Positions 16,048 through 25,012 are shown, counted from the first letter of the stretch. The stretch is DNA of 37,442 nucleotides from Myxococcota bacterium (GCA_023150895.1 JAKLJY010000084.1:1-37442), one strand, 5' to 3'. Made by a program: numbers and translations. Notes: generated from the letters alone by a model not told the origin.

Positions 16048-17792
16048 GTGCGCTCCCATTCGCCAGGGTGTGACAGCACGCGCGCGGCGCCCGCGGCGAG
16101 CAGGTGGGTGCCGTCGCCGTCCGCTTCGCCCGGTGCGAGGACGCCGAGGGGCAGTACGCCCGCGCCTCGGGCGGCCCGGACGTCGTCGGGCGTGTCGCCG
16201 AGCAGCCACGCGCGTTCGACGCCGAGACGCTGCATCAACAGACGCACGGGCGCCGGATCGGGCTTCAGCGGCGCCTCTTCCATGCAAACCGTCGCCGTGA
16301 ACAGAGGGCGCAGGTCGAAGTGATCGAGGAACCGGGCGAGATCGCGGGCCGGCCGGCCGGTGACGATGCCGAGCGGGCGGCGGGCGGCCCAGGCGGCGAT
16401 GTGTTCGCGCGGCACCCGCAGCGTCTCGTTCGTCCACAGGCCGGGGGCCGCATCCGTGCCGTGGTACAGCGCCTCGAAGCGGGCCTTCACGGCCTCGAAG
16501 GGGACGTCGACGCCCCGCGCGGTCAACAGACGGTGGGTCACCACCCAGTCGTTGTTGGCGTCCCCGGCGGCCTTGACGGCCGCGATGTCTGCGCCGCTCA
16601 CCGAAGCGCCGAAGTGTTCGCACGTGCCGACGATGGCCGCGCGGTAAGACGTCGACACATCGGCGAGCACCCCGTCGAGGTCGAAGAGCATGGCCTGCGG
16701 CCGGAGCGTCACGTCGAGGGCATGGGTCAGCCGTTCGAAGCGCGCGGCGTCCCCCGGGCAGGTGATGCGGACGGCGTCTTCGAGGCGGGGCTTGCCGGGG
16801 AAGGCCCGGATCGCGATGCCGAAGCCCGAGAGCGCGTCGCGCAACCAGACCGGATCGGGGACGTGCGCGAAGACGAAGTTGCCCTGCGAGGGCTGCGGAC
16901 GTCCACCGCCGGCGCGCAGGGTCTCGCTCAGCGCGTCGCGCTCGCGGCGCACCGTCTCGATGAACGCACCGACGTCGGCCTCGCCCGCGTCGAGGGCCGC
17001 GGCGGCGAGCGCGAGCGATGGCCCGGAGACGGGGTACGGGCCCCCGCAGGCCCGCAACCAGCGGATGAGCGTGGGGTGCCCGGCGCAGTAGCCGATGCGC
17101 AGGCCGGCGAGGCCCCAGGCCTTCGACACCGTGCGCACGACGAGCGCATTGGGCAGCGCGAGCGCCGCGTCGCAGAGGGCGGCCGTCCCGGCGTCGGCGA
17201 ACTCGACGTAGGCGAGATCGACCAGGAGCAGCGCGTGCGGGGCGGCGGTCGCGACGCGATGCAAGTCCTCGACGGTCGCCACGCCGCCGGTGGGATTGTT
17301 CGGCGAGACGAGGGCGATCATCGCCGTCGCGGGCGTGACCGCGGCCAGCACGGCGTCCACGGGCCACGCGGCGCCGGGGGCCCAGGGCACCGAGACGACC
17401 TCGCCGCCGGAAAGCCGGGCGTACCGTGCGATCATCTCGAACGTGGGCTCCGGCAAAAGCAGCGTGCGGCCGGGCGCGAGCACGGCCCGACAGGCGCGGT
17501 CGATGGACTCGTCTCCGCCGGCCGTGACGAGCACGTGTTCGGGGCCGACGCCGAGCCGGGCGGCAAACGCGGCCTCGAGGGCGGACGCGCTCGGATAGCG
17601 GCGCAGCAACTCGGCCCCGCGCGCCGGCAGGGTCTCGTAGAGGGCAAGCGACGGGACGGCGCCCTCGTTGCCGTCGAGGTACAGATCGAGCGGCGCGCTC
17701 GCCCGCGGGACCGTGTAATGGCTCGCCGTGGCGGCCCCGGGCGACGGGGCGATCTGCGGCTCGGGCAGGGGGGCTTTCACCGACGCGCCCAT
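16038..17792 (-). CDS. HisC aminotransferase fused to HAD phosphatase (probable histidinol-phosphate phosphatase)
   Basis: 584 residues from the ATG at 17792, 4 nt after the hisG stop. Residues about 30-362 are a fold-type I aminotransferase of the HisC group: SPNNPTGG (163-170), the PLP lysine Lys224 in [15 protein letters not shown] and the late Arg motif VRITCP. Residues about 366-575 are a HAD subfamily IA phosphatase with all four motifs: DLDGV (nucleophile Asp371, Asp373), IVTGRP (Thr478), LKPDP (Lys510) and LGDTPDD (Asp533, Asp536/537), plus a helical cap between motifs I and II. The operon otherwise lacks histidinol-phosphate phosphatase, so this HAD domain most simply fills that step, acting directly on the product of HisC. 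The phosphatase assignment is inferred from domain fusion and pathway completeness. Not to be confused with the enterobacterial HisB-N phosphatase. Confidence 0.9.
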   Translation of the reverse strand: MGASVKAPLPEPQIAPSPGAATASHYTVPRASAPLDLYLDGNEGAVPSLALYETLPARGAELLRRYPSASALEAAFAARLGVGPEHVLVTAGGDESIDRACRAVLAPGRTLLLPEPTFEMIARYARLSGGEVVSVPWAPGAAWPVDAVLAAVTPATAMIALVSPNNPTGGVATVEDLHRVATAAPHALLLVDLAYVEFADAGTAALCDAALALPNALVVRTVSKAWGLAGLRIGYCAGHPTLIRWLRACGGPYPVSGPSLALAAAALDAGEADVGAFIETVRRERDALSETLRAGGGRPQPSQGNFVFAHVPDPVWLRDALSGFGIAIRAFPGKPRLEDAVRITCPGDAARFERLTHALDVTLRPQAMLFDLDGVLADVSTSYRAAIVGTCEHFGASVSGADIAAVKAAGDANNDWVVTHRLLTARGVDVPFEAVKARFEALYHGTDAAPGLWTNETLRVPREHIAAWAARRPLGIVTGRPARDLARFLDHFDLRPLFTATVCMEEAPLKPDPAPVRLLMQRLGVERAWLLGDTPDDVRAARGAGVLPLGVLAPGEADGDGTHLLAAGAARVLSHPGEWERTWP

Positions 17793-17796
17793 CGCC

Positions 17797-18666
17797 TCAG
17801 GGGACAATCTGGCCGAGGGCACTGACGACGATGTCCGTGCCGCCACGGGCCTTGAGCTCGGGGATGATGCGCGGCAGATCCGCGCGGGGGACGGCGGCCT
17901 TGACGGCGTACCCGGCGTCGCCGTGAAGCGGGCTGATCGTCGGTTCGCGCATACACGGAAGCGCGGCACAGACGGCCTCGAGGGCGTCGCGCGTCACGTT
18001 GACCTCGAGCATGACCCGCTTGCGGGCTTCGAGCACGGAGCGCAGCAGCATCACGAAGCGGTCGATGATCGCCCGCTTCTCCGGGTGTTCGAGGGCCGCC
18101 GGGTGCGCATACATCCGGGTCGACGAACGCATCAGCTCGTCCACGATTTCCAGGCCGTTGGCGACCAGGGTGGCCCCCGTGGCGGTGTTGTCGACGATGC
18201 AGTCGGCGTCCTCGGGCGGGAAGACCTCGGTGGCGCCCCACGAGTGCACGAAGACGGCGTTCAGGCCGCGGTCGGCAATCCAGCGCTGCGTCAGCGCGCG
18301 GTATTCGCTGGCCACCACCAGGGGGCGACCGCCGACACTCGCCGGCAGCTTGCCGTGCGAAACGAGTTCCACCGGCGCGGCGGCGACGAGGCGGACCGGG
18401 TCCATCTCGGTGTCGAGCAGCTCCACGAGCGAGGCCGTCGCGCCGAGCTCGGCGACCCAGTCCGCACCGGCGAAACCGACGTCCCGGGAGCCCGCGCGCA
18501 GCATCTCCACGATGCTCTGGGGCTTGAGGATCTTGGCCTCGACGCCCGCGAGCGAGACGTGGGGGCGATAGCCACGACTGCCGGCCCTCAGCTTGATGCC
18601 CGCGTCGGCCATGAGGGCCGTCACACCGTCCTGCATTCGTCCTTTGGGCAACGCGAGCTTCAGCAA
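17797..18666 (-). CDS. hisG: ATP phosphoribosyltransferase, long form
   Basis: 289 residues, first gene of the operon and the committed step (ATP + PRPP to phosphoribosyl-ATP). The start is a TTG (followed by CTG) with GGAG about 7-9 nt upstream. The N-terminal LALPKGRM motif and the PRPP-loop segment VDNTATGATLVANGL identify the family. The length and the C-terminal domain of about 75 residues (LEVNVTRDALEAVCAALP onward) mark the long, hexameric form that is feedback-inhibited by histidine and needs no HisZ. The unusual TTG start may keep expression low. Confidence 0.95.
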   Translation of the reverse strand: MLKLALPKGRMQDGVTALMADAGIKLRAGSRGYRPHVSLAGVEAKILKPQSIVEMLRAGSRDVGFAGADWVAELGATASLVELLDTEMDPVRLVAAAPVELVSHGKLPASVGGRPLVVASEYRALTQRWIADRGLNAVFVHSWGATEVFPPEDADCIVDNTATGATLVANGLEIVDELMRSSTRMYAHPAALEHPEKRAIIDRFVMLLRSVLEARKRVMLEVNVTRDALEAVCAALPCMREPTISPLHGDAGYAVKAAVPRADLPRIIPELKARGGTDIVVSALGQIVP

Positions 18667-18767
18667 GGGGGTCTCCGGGGTCGGGGGCGACGTGTACGGC
18701 GGTTTCTGGCCGCCGGCCGCGCGGGATGATTGCCCGGCAGCACGGGGGAACGCAAGCTGCGGCCGCC
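18667..18767. promoter_or_regulatory. Divergent hisG/aat control region
   Basis: This 101-nt gap must hold the promoters of both the his operon (leftward) and aat (rightward). On the minus strand TTGCGT (18750-18755) and AATCAT (18726-18731) are 18 nt apart and could be a sigma-70-type promoter for hisG, though the match is weak. A small inverted repeat GGCGG/CCGCC lies at 18698-18714 in the presumed leader. No His-rich leader peptide or T-box-like element was seen. Confidence 0.35.
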
Positions 18768-19445
18768 ATGCCGATTTATCGACTCGACAAGCGCATCGCC
18801 TTCCCCGACCCGCGGTTGGCCGGCGACGACAGCCTGCTGGCCGTGGGGGGCGATCTCTCGTTGCCGCGCCTGCTGCTTGCGTACCAACACGCGATCTTCC
18901 CCTGGTACAGCGAGGGACAACCGATTCTGTGGCACTCGCCGCCGTGGCGCTTCGTCGTGACCCCGGAGTCGCTTCACGTCGGCCGGACGACGCAGAAGTG
19001 GATGCGCCGCGGCGTCTTCGAACTGCGCTACGACACGGCGTTCGAACGCGTGATGCGCGCCTGTGGCGAGGCCCCGCGACCCGGACAGGACGGCACGTGG
19101 GTCACCGAGGCGATGGTCGCGGCCTACACCCGTCTGCATCGCGAGGGATTCGCGCACAGCGCCGAGGCCTGGCAGGACGGCGAGCTCGTGGGGGGGCTCT
19201 ACGGCGTCACGCTCGGCGCCGTCTTCTTTGGTGAATCCATGTTCAGCCGACGAGACAACGCGTCGAAGGTCGTTTTCGGGACACTTGCACCCTGGCTGTT
19301 CGCACACGGCTACCGGCTCATCGACTCACAGGTCTACACCGAGCACGTCGAGCGGTTCGGCGGCGTCGAGATCGACCGGGACGACTACCTCGAGCGGCTC
19401 CATGCGGCGCTGCCGTTCGACCCGACGTCCGTCTGGCCCGCGTGA
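18768..19445 (+). CDS. aat: Leucyl/phenylalanyl-tRNA-protein transferase
   Basis: 225 residues from the ATG at 18768; an in-frame ATG at 18726 would add 14 unconserved residues. Aat transfers Leu or Phe from tRNA to proteins with N-terminal Lys or Arg, marking them for ClpS/ClpAP degradation (bacterial N-degron pathway). Recognisable family landmarks are FPDPRLAGDDSLLAVGGDLS, the AIFPWYSEGQPILWHSP segment, WVTEAM, GGLYGV, FFGESMFSR and the C-terminal IDSQVYTEHVERFGG. It is cytoplasmic and complete. It reads divergently from hisG and converges on the acyl-CoA ligase gene with only 9 nt between stops. Confidence 0.95.
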   Translation: MPIYRLDKRIAFPDPRLAGDDSLLAVGGDLSLPRLLLAYQHAIFPWYSEGQPILWHSPPWRFVVTPESLHVGRTTQKWMRRGVFELRYDTAFERVMRACGEAPRPGQDGTWVTEAMVAAYTRLHREGFAHSAEAWQDGELVGGLYGVTLGAVFFGESMFSRRDNASKVVFGTLAPWLFAHGYRLIDSQVYTEHVERFGGVEIDRDDYLERLHAALPFDPTSVWPA

Positions 19446-19454
19446 ATCGGGACG

Positions 19455-20984
19455 CTACCGGCTCAGCCCTTCGAGGATCTCGACGAGCCCGGCACGCACG
19501 ACCTTGCCCGTCGCGTTGCGCGGCAACGCCGGGATGAAGTGATACTCGCGCGGGTGCTTGTAGCGGGCGAGCCGACCTTCGAGGTAGCCGCCGAGGCCTT
19601 CGGCATCGACGGGTTTGCCCGGCCAGGCGACGATGAAGGCCACGGGGCGTTGTCCCCACTTCTCGTCGGGCATGCCGATCACGGCCGCGTCGGCGACGGA
19701 CGGGTGCTCCATCAGCGCGTTGACGACCTCGGCCGGATAGACGTTCTCCCCGCCGGTGATGATCATCTCTTTGATGCGGCCGGCGACGAAGAGGTAGCCG
19801 TCGGCGTCGAAGTGGCCGGCATCACCCGTGCGCAGCCAACCGCCGCGCAGCGTCTCGGCGCTCTCCTGCGGGCGATTCCAGTATCCTGGCATGATGTTCG
19901 GTCCACGAACGATCACTTCGCCGGCGACACCCGGGGGGCAATCGGCGTCGTGTTCGTCGACGACGCGGACCTCGGTGTGATGGCACGGGCGCCCGACGCT
20001 GCCAATCTTGAGAAACGCGTCTTGCGGCTCCATCCCGGTGACGCCGGGGGCGGCCTCGGTCAGACCGTAGCCCTGCCGGAACACGATGCCCCGGGCGCGA
20101 TACAGCTCGATCGTGTGCAGCGGCAACGGCGCGCCGCCGCTGGTGAACGCGATGACACTCGACAGATCCGTCGACGCGAACGTCGGCATCGCGGCCATCA
20201 TCTGGAACATGGCCGGCACGCCGACCATGCCCTGGATCTTGTGCGTCTGAATGAGCGCGAGCGTCTCGAGCGGACTGAACTGCTTCTGAATGACCACCGT
20301 GCCGCCGATGAACAGCAGCGGCAGCACGGAGCCGTTGAGCCCGCCGACGTGGAACAGGGGCAGTGTCGCGAGACCGACGACGCCGGGCATGAGGCCGAGG
20401 TTCACGGCGTTCATCGTCTGCCAGAACGTGTTGCCGTGCGTCAGCACGACCCCCTTCGGCAGCCCGGTGGTACCGGCCGTGTACATGATGAGGTGCGGCG
20501 TGTCCTCCGTCACCGGCTGCGTCGGGTGGGCCGGCACCTGCTCGGGCACCGACGCGACGAACGCCTCGAGTTCGGCGCCGATCTCCGTCCAGAGGAGGTC
20601 GGCGGGCAGCTCTTCGGCTTTCAGACCGTCGACGAGCGTCGAGAACGCCGCGTCCCAGAAGATCATCTTCGCGCCGCTGTCCCGCAGCATGAACGCGAGT
20701 TCGCGCGGCACGAGCCGGAAATTCAGCGGCACGGCGATGGCGCCGATGCGTGCACAGGCGAGGATGAGCTCGATCGTCTCGACGCGGGCCGGCACGAGCA
20801 GCGCGACGCGGTCGCCGAAGCGCACGCCGCGCGACTGCAACGCGTAGCCGAGGCGATCGACGCGGGCCGCGAGCTCGCGGTAGGTGCGGCGGGTGTCGCC
20901 CTCCTGCAGGGCGATCTGTTCCGGACGCCAGCGGACGTGCAGCGACGGCCACCGGCCGAGATTGAAGCGGTCCTCACCGAACAT
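19455..20984 (-). CDS. Acyl-CoA ligase (AMP-forming)
   Basis: 509 residues with GGAG 7 nt before the ATG. It belongs to the adenylate-forming superfamily: P-loop YTAGTTGLPKG (168-178), the GYGLTEAAPG adenine-binding motif, the WLRTGDAGHFDADGY hinge region and the catalytic lysine Lys494 in RNATGKVVR. It would activate a fatty or other organic acid to its CoA ester with ATP. Family resemblance is closest to medium/long-chain acyl-CoA synthetases, but the chain length is not readable. It is the last gene of the long minus-strand string, 79 nt behind the PHA-synthase-like gene, which suggests it provides acyl- or hydroxyacyl-CoA for that enzyme. Confidence 0.88.
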   Translation of the reverse strand: MFGEDRFNLGRWPSLHVRWRPEQIALQEGDTRRTYRELAARVDRLGYALQSRGVRFGDRVALLVPARVETIELILACARIGAIAVPLNFRLVPRELAFMLRDSGAKMIFWDAAFSTLVDGLKAEELPADLLWTEIGAELEAFVASVPEQVPAHPTQPVTEDTPHLIMYTAGTTGLPKGVVLTHGNTFWQTMNAVNLGLMPGVVGLATLPLFHVGGLNGSVLPLLFIGGTVVIQKQFSPLETLALIQTHKIQGMVGVPAMFQMMAAMPTFASTDLSSVIAFTSGGAPLPLHTIELYRARGIVFRQGYGLTEAAPGVTGMEPQDAFLKIGSVGRPCHHTEVRVVDEHDADCPPGVAGEVIVRGPNIMPGYWNRPQESAETLRGGWLRTGDAGHFDADGYLFVAGRIKEMIITGGENVYPAEVVNALMEHPSVADAAVIGMPDEKWGQRPVAFIVAWPGKPVDAEGLGGYLEGRLARYKHPREYHFIPALPRNATGKVVRAGLVEILEGLSR

Positions 20985-21063
20985 GGTTCACTCCATCATG
21001 GGGGCGGCCCGAGGGCGGGCGCGGCGGTTGCGGGTCGTCTTCTCTTGGAAACGTTCGCGTCCG

Positions 21064-22125
21064 TCAACGACAGAAGTCGCCGAGGACCTTCCACGTCTGA
21101 TAGCGCAGGGGCGTCCCGACGACGAGCGTCACATGCCCGACCGGCGAGACGTGCTCGACGGGACGCACGCTCGACGTTCGACCGAGCAGCGCGCGGGCCG
21201 ACTCGAGCGGGACGATCTCGTCGCGTTTGGCGGCGAGGCTCAGGACCGGGCAGCGGATGTTCGAGAGCCGCGCCGGGCCGGTCTCGAACATCCAGGTGCC
21301 CTCGACGAGCCGGTTGTCCTGGTAGAGGTCCTGCAACAGACTCGCGAACGCGCCGCTGCCCACGGGCAGATGCTCGGACGTCCACAGGTCGAGGGCCTGA
21401 TAGAGCCGCACGTACTCGTCGTTGCCGGCCTCGACCATCTGATACAGCACCCGGTGTTTCGTCACCAGGGCGCGCGGGTTGAGCAGCGGAAACGCCCCGT
21501 ACACCACGCGATCGGGCAGCACGCCCGGGTGCGTGCGCACGATGGCATCGACGTCGACGAGATCACGATGCGCCCACGTGCCCAGGAGTCCGCCGTGACT
21601 GAAGTCGACGGGGGTCGTCAGCGCGACGAGGCGATCGACGCGCTCGGGGTGCGTGGCCGCATACGCGACCGCCAGCGTGCCGCCGAGACACTGACCGACG
21701 AGCGAGACCTTTGGTGCCCGCGCATGCGCGCAGGCGAGCTGCACGGCGCGATGGATGAAGCCGTCGACGTAGGCCGGCAGCCGAAGCGGACCCATCCCGT
21801 CGTTCGCCCCGCGCCAGGCCATCACATAGACGTTGAGGCCCTGCGCGGCCAGGGCCGCGACCGTACTGTGATCGGGCATGAGATCGAGGATGTACCAGCG
21901 ATTGATCAGCGACGGGACGATCAGCACCGGCGGCGCGTCGGGCAGCGCGGGCGCACCCGCCGGTGGGGCGAAGTGATACAGCTCGAACGCCCGCTCGTCG
22001 TGCACGACCGTTCGGGGGGTCGGTGCGATGCCCACCGTCTCGTGCAGCGTTCGCATCGCCGAGTCGCCCCGCCAGGCCCCGGCGAAGAACAGATCGGTGA
22101 ATCGTCTGACGGCGTCGAGTTTCAC
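21064..22125 (-). CDS. phaC: Class III-like poly(3-hydroxyalkanoate) synthase
   Basis: 353 residues, GTG start overlapping the stop of the small upstream gene (GTGA). PhaC polymerises 3-hydroxyacyl-CoA into polyhydroxyalkanoate at granule surfaces, using a catalytic Cys. Visible features are VLIVPSLINRWYILDL (about 68-82), MAWRGANDG, the lipase-box variant VGQCLGG with Cys146, the acid Asp302 (AAKRDEIVP) and His331 (SPVGHVTLVVG). Length and Cys nucleophile fit class III (PhaC of PhaEC) better than the about 600-residue class I/II enzymes. No phaA, phaB or phaZ is present in the window. A PhaC-related hydrolase is a possible alternative, but the Cys elbow favours synthase. Confidence 0.85.
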   Translation of the reverse strand: MKLDAVRRFTDLFFAGAWRGDSAMRTLHETVGIAPTPRTVVHDERAFELYHFAPPAGAPALPDAPPVLIVPSLINRWYILDLMPDHSTVAALAAQGLNVYVMAWRGANDGMGPLRLPAYVDGFIHRAVQLACAHARAPKVSLVGQCLGGTLAVAYAATHPERVDRLVALTTPVDFSHGGLLGTWAHRDLVDVDAIVRTHPGVLPDRVVYGAFPLLNPRALVTKHRVLYQMVEAGNDEYVRLYQALDLWTSEHLPVGSGAFASLLQDLYQDNRLVEGTWMFETGPARLSNIRCPVLSLAAKRDEIVPLESARALLGRTSSVRPVEHVSPVGHVTLVVGTPLRYQTWKVLGDFCR

Positions 22126-22505
22126 GGCCGGGCCTCCGGGGTCGCCGTCGCCGCCGTGCTCGCGGCCGCGCCGTCGACCAGCGACACCGCGGCCGCGGCG
22201 CGCTGCGCCTGCAACAGCGCCTCGACGCGCTGGAGCATCTCCATCGTCTCGCGCATCTGCGTCGACGTCGGCATGCCCCAGAGCGAAAGCCAGCGCGAAC
22301 CGAGCGACTCGAGCTTGCGCTGTGCGGCCATGTTGACCTCCATGAGGCGCAGCGGGAGGCCGAGCAGGCGCTTGTCGTTCACCGCGCGCTCGAGCGTCGA
22401 GACCCAGAGGTTCTCCATCGCCTCGACGTATTTCAGGGCGAAGGGTTTGTCGTCGGCGGCGGGCGGCGGCGTCGGGGCCGCGGGGGCCGGGTTGTGCTCG
22501 GACAT
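22122..22505 (-). CDS. Small PhaE/phasin-like protein
   Basis: 127 residues, with GGAG 8 nt before the ATG. A Pro/Ala-rich start is followed by one predicted helical block (about 22-105) and an Ala-rich tail. The segment SRWLSLWGMPTSTQMRETME followed by LQRVEALLQ resembles the C-terminal end of PhaE, the second subunit of class III PHA synthase, whose relatives have a W-x-x-x-x-G-x-P-T-x-x-x-x stretch leading into a coiled helix. Typical PhaE proteins are about 300-400 residues, so this would be a minimal version. A phasin-type granule coat protein is the main alternative. It is directly upstream of, and translationally coupled to, phaC, which supports a role with that enzyme. Confidence 0.6.
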   Translation of the reverse strand: MSEHNPAPAAPTPPPAADDKPFALKYVEAMENLWVSTLERAVNDKRLLGLPLRLMEVNMAAQRKLESLGSRWLSLWGMPTSTQMRETMEMLQRVEALLQAQRAAAAVSLVDGAAASTAATATPEARP

Positions 22506-22565
22506 GTCAGGCTCCGGAATTCGAGAAGAGACGGCAAGAAGCAGCAGGCAGCAGGCGCGACCCGC

Positions 22566-23390
22566 TCAGCGTGGATACCAGATCACGCGCCACGGGCCGG
22601 CGGGTTCGGCGCGCACGGCGACGGTGCCGAGACACTCGTGCACGAGGTACGTCTGACCCGAGACGGTGTCGGCGCGATCGGGGATGCGCCGGGTGAGTTG
22701 CAGCGTCAGGGCCAGGACGTTGTCGATCGTCAACCCGGGCATCTTCAGCGTGCCCGAGCCGGCGACGGCGATGTCGTAGGTGTCTTCGACCCCGAGTGTA
22801 TCGAGCGCGAGCCCCTGCCATTCGCTGCCCGGGGCGAGGGTGACGGTGGCGCTGCGCGCGTCGCCCCGCTGCATCGGGAACTGCATGAAGGGGACGCCGG
22901 CGGAGTAGAGCAGGAACTGAAGATCCGGCTCGACGGACGCCACGCCGAGGATGTCGAGCAGCGGGCCGTCGTCACGCAACAACAGATGGCCGGGCGGGGC
23001 CCCCGGCACGCTCAGCGGGATGGCCAGGTTGGCCCGCGGCGCGCGATCGGCGTACCAGAAGTCCCGCGGGGAGAGCGTCGCCGTGTCTTCGAGGCCCTTG
23101 AAGCGGGCGCGGGTGAAGTCCCAGACCGCGCGGCCGGCCGCCGCATCCCCCGAGGGCTCGACGGAGGGGTCGCCGTCCGCCTGCACGGCGTACGGGGCGA
23201 CGACACCGGGCGTGAAGTGAAGCTCGCCAAAGGCGATGACCCCGTCGTTGTCCCCGGAGCAGGCGGGCAGGAACGCGACCCCGTCCGTCGGCTGCGCGCT
23301 TGCCGGCGTGCCGTCGCTGCAGGCGGTCGTCAGCGCGAGCGCCAGTGCGGTCATCAGTACGAGGGACGTCATGGCCGTTCGGCGTGTCAT
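22566..23390 (-). CDS. Lipoprotein with one copy of the locus-specific repeat domain
   Basis: 274 residues from the ATG at 23390 (GAGGGG upstream); the frame's extension to 24923 is a shadow of the neighbouring membrane-protein gene. The lipobox is LTTAC (Cys24). The mature part is one domain beginning CSGDNDGVIAFGELHF and containing LSPRDFWYAD, LLDILGVAS, FMQFPMQRGD, GTLKMPGL and ending HECLGTVAVRAE. Each of these has a counterpart in the three repeats of the 893-residue lipoprotein at the head of this string, so the two are paralogous. The pattern is beta-rich with no catalytic signature. Likely envelope-exposed; function unknown. Confidence 0.75.
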   Translation of the reverse strand: MTRRTAMTSLVLMTALALALTTACSDGTPASAQPTDGVAFLPACSGDNDGVIAFGELHFTPGVVAPYAVQADGDPSVEPSGDAAAGRAVWDFTRARFKGLEDTATLSPRDFWYADRAPRANLAIPLSVPGAPPGHLLLRDDGPLLDILGVASVEPDLQFLLYSAGVPFMQFPMQRGDARSATVTLAPGSEWQGLALDTLGVEDTYDIAVAGSGTLKMPGLTIDNVLALTLQLTRRIPDRADTVSGQTYLVHECLGTVAVRAEPAGPWRVIWYPR

Positions 23391-23401
23391 CGTGCGACCC
23401 C

Positions 23402-25012
23402 TCAGAAGAGCACGCCGAGCGTGCCGTGCAGGCGCTGGGCGGTGGTGGCGGTGGCGGCGTGTGCCGGGGCGACGTTGTCGAAGCCCGCGCCGGGGAAGAG
23501 CACGCCATACTCGAGCGCGAGCACGAACCGATCGTGACTGCGGTAGCGGACGGCGAGATCCGTCTCGAGACCGAGAGAGGCTTCCCCGCCCGGCGTCGAC
23601 GCGGCCTCCATCGCCCGCGAATAGATGGCCGACGCCTCGAACGTCAGCCCCATCACCGGCCCGTAGGCGACGGTGGGTTTGAGATACATCGCGTCCGTGA
23701 CGGTGCCGATGATCTCGCGAAACAGGATGAGATCGACGTGGTAGTCCGGGTGAAAGCGGAAGTTGCCGATCTCGGTGTCGTCGGGCAGCGCGATCTGCGG
23801 GGCGTCGAGATCCCCCGCGCGGGCCTTGTCGCGCTCGGCCCCGGGGCGAGCGCCGAAGCCGGGGGCGGGGTCTCCCGAGGCGAGGCCGACCTCGGCCTTG
23901 AACGTCAGCTTCTCGATGGCCTCGAACGTATCGCGCAGGACGCCGCCCCACTGCAGGGCGGTCAGCGGCGCGGTCGACAGACCGGGCACGAGCGAGCCGT
24001 CTTCCATGCGGGCGCGCAGGACCGCCGCCTCGAACTCCAGGTGGTTGTGGGGCATCTGCCAGGAGACGTGCGCGTCGATCAACACACCGGAGAGGTCGCG
24101 CCGGACCGCCTGTGCGGCCGTCGGCAGCGCACCATCGGCGGGGACGACGGGGAAGTCGACGTTCTGCCAGCGGTACGACGCGACCAGGCCGTAGTTCAAC
24201 ACATGCCGGCCGTCGCGCAGCTTGATCGCCCGCACGGCGGGTGTGTCCGCGCGCATGACGGCCAGCGAGAGGGAGCGCACGTCGTCGTCGGGATCGGCGT
24301 CGATGGACTGCCCGATGCCCCCCCACGGCGAGAACGCGGGGCCCGACGAGGCGACGTCGTAGGCGAGGCCGACGATCTCTTGCCCCACCGGGAGCGCGAG
24401 GCCGATGGTGTCCACGACGTTGCCCTGATCGCAGTCGAGGCAATCGCCGCTGTTCGCCAGCACGCCCAGGCCCCACTGAACACCCATGCGACCGGCCGTC
24501 AAGAGACCAATCGGCGTGCCGATCTCGGCCCAGACCCGCCCGACGCGAATGGAGTCCGCCGGGGCCTGCTGCGAGGTGGCCGCCGCGCTCATGCCCGCCC
24601 AGCGATTCGACGTCGCCGGCGTCGAGCCGAGCACGACGTTGTCGAGGCAGTCGATGACCGCGTGGACGTTGACCTCCCAGCCGACCCGAATGTGAGGCTC
24701 GAGCCGGAGCCGGAGATTGCTGCTCGTCAGTGTGTCGTTTTTGGCCGCGTCGGTGAGCGGCACGGGAAAGACCGTCTCGCCGGTGGTCGGCGTCGGCCCG
24801 CGATTCAGATCGAGATTGTCGAAGACGTCGCCGCGCATGCGGAAGTAGCCGCCGAGCGACAGCCCGGGATCGAGCGCGGGGTCCTCGGCGACGAAGGGAT
24901 CGCGCATCGCGCCGAGGCCCCACTCGTCGGCCGCGCAGGCGGCCTGCGGGGAGACGGCGGCGGCCGTGGCGCCGGCGGTTGCGGCCAGGATGAGGGAAGC
25001 AGCGCGGTTCAT
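23402..25012 (-). CDS. Probable outer-membrane beta-barrel protein
   Basis: 536 residues from the ATG at 25012, which overlaps the upstream hydrolase stop (ATGA). A signal peptide ends near AACAADEWGLG. The rest alternates hydrophobic and polar residues as in beta-barrel strands (SNLRLRLEPHIRVGWEVNVHAVID, shown only in part by LRLRLEPHIRVGW; LTFKAEVGLASGDP; DRFVLALEYGVLF) and ends in Phe after LHGTLGVL, as outer-membrane proteins do. The GRVWAEIGTPIGLLTAGRMGVQWG type of strand and a Cys-containing loop (DCLDCDQGN) recall a myxobacterial family of large uncharacterised barrels (TIGR04551-like; from memory, not checked). It sits between two lipoprotein genes and may form an outer-membrane complex with them. 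Confidence 0.72.
   Translation of the reverse strand: MNRAASLILAATAGATAAAVSPQAACAADEWGLGAMRDPFVAEDPALDPGLSLGGYFRMRGDVFDNLDLNRGPTPTTGETVFPVPLTDAAKNDTLTSSNLRLRLEPHIRVGWEVNVHAVIDCLDNVVLGSTPATSNRWAGMSAAATSQQAPADSIRVGRVWAEIGTPIGLLTAGRMGVQWGLGVLANSGDCLDCDQGNVVDTIGLALPVGQEIVGLAYDVASSGPAFSPWGGIGQSIDADPDDDVRSLSLAVMRADTPAVRAIKLRDGRHVLNYGLVASYRWQNVDFPVVPADGALPTAAQAVRRDLSGVLIDAHVSWQMPHNHLEFEAAVLRARMEDGSLVPGLSTAPLTALQWGGVLRDTFEAIEKLTFKAEVGLASGDPAPGFGARPGAERDKARAGDLDAPQIALPDDTEIGNFRFHPDYHVDLILFREIIGTVTDAMYLKPTVAYGPVMGLTFEASAIYSRAMEAASTPGGEASLGLETDLAVRYRSHDRFVLALEYGVLFPGAGFDNVAPAHAATATTAQRLHGTLGVLF

Noticed and set aside
15454-17367. hisB read as a 637-residue protein
   Set aside because: Only the last 197 residues are dehydratase; the upstream part is an Arg-rich antiphase reading of hisC-HAD. 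It is not a fusion.
22566-24923. Single-repeat lipoprotein read as a 785-residue protein
   Set aside because: The lipoprotein signal and ribosome site at 23390 mark the true start; the extension is an antiphase shadow of the barrel gene.
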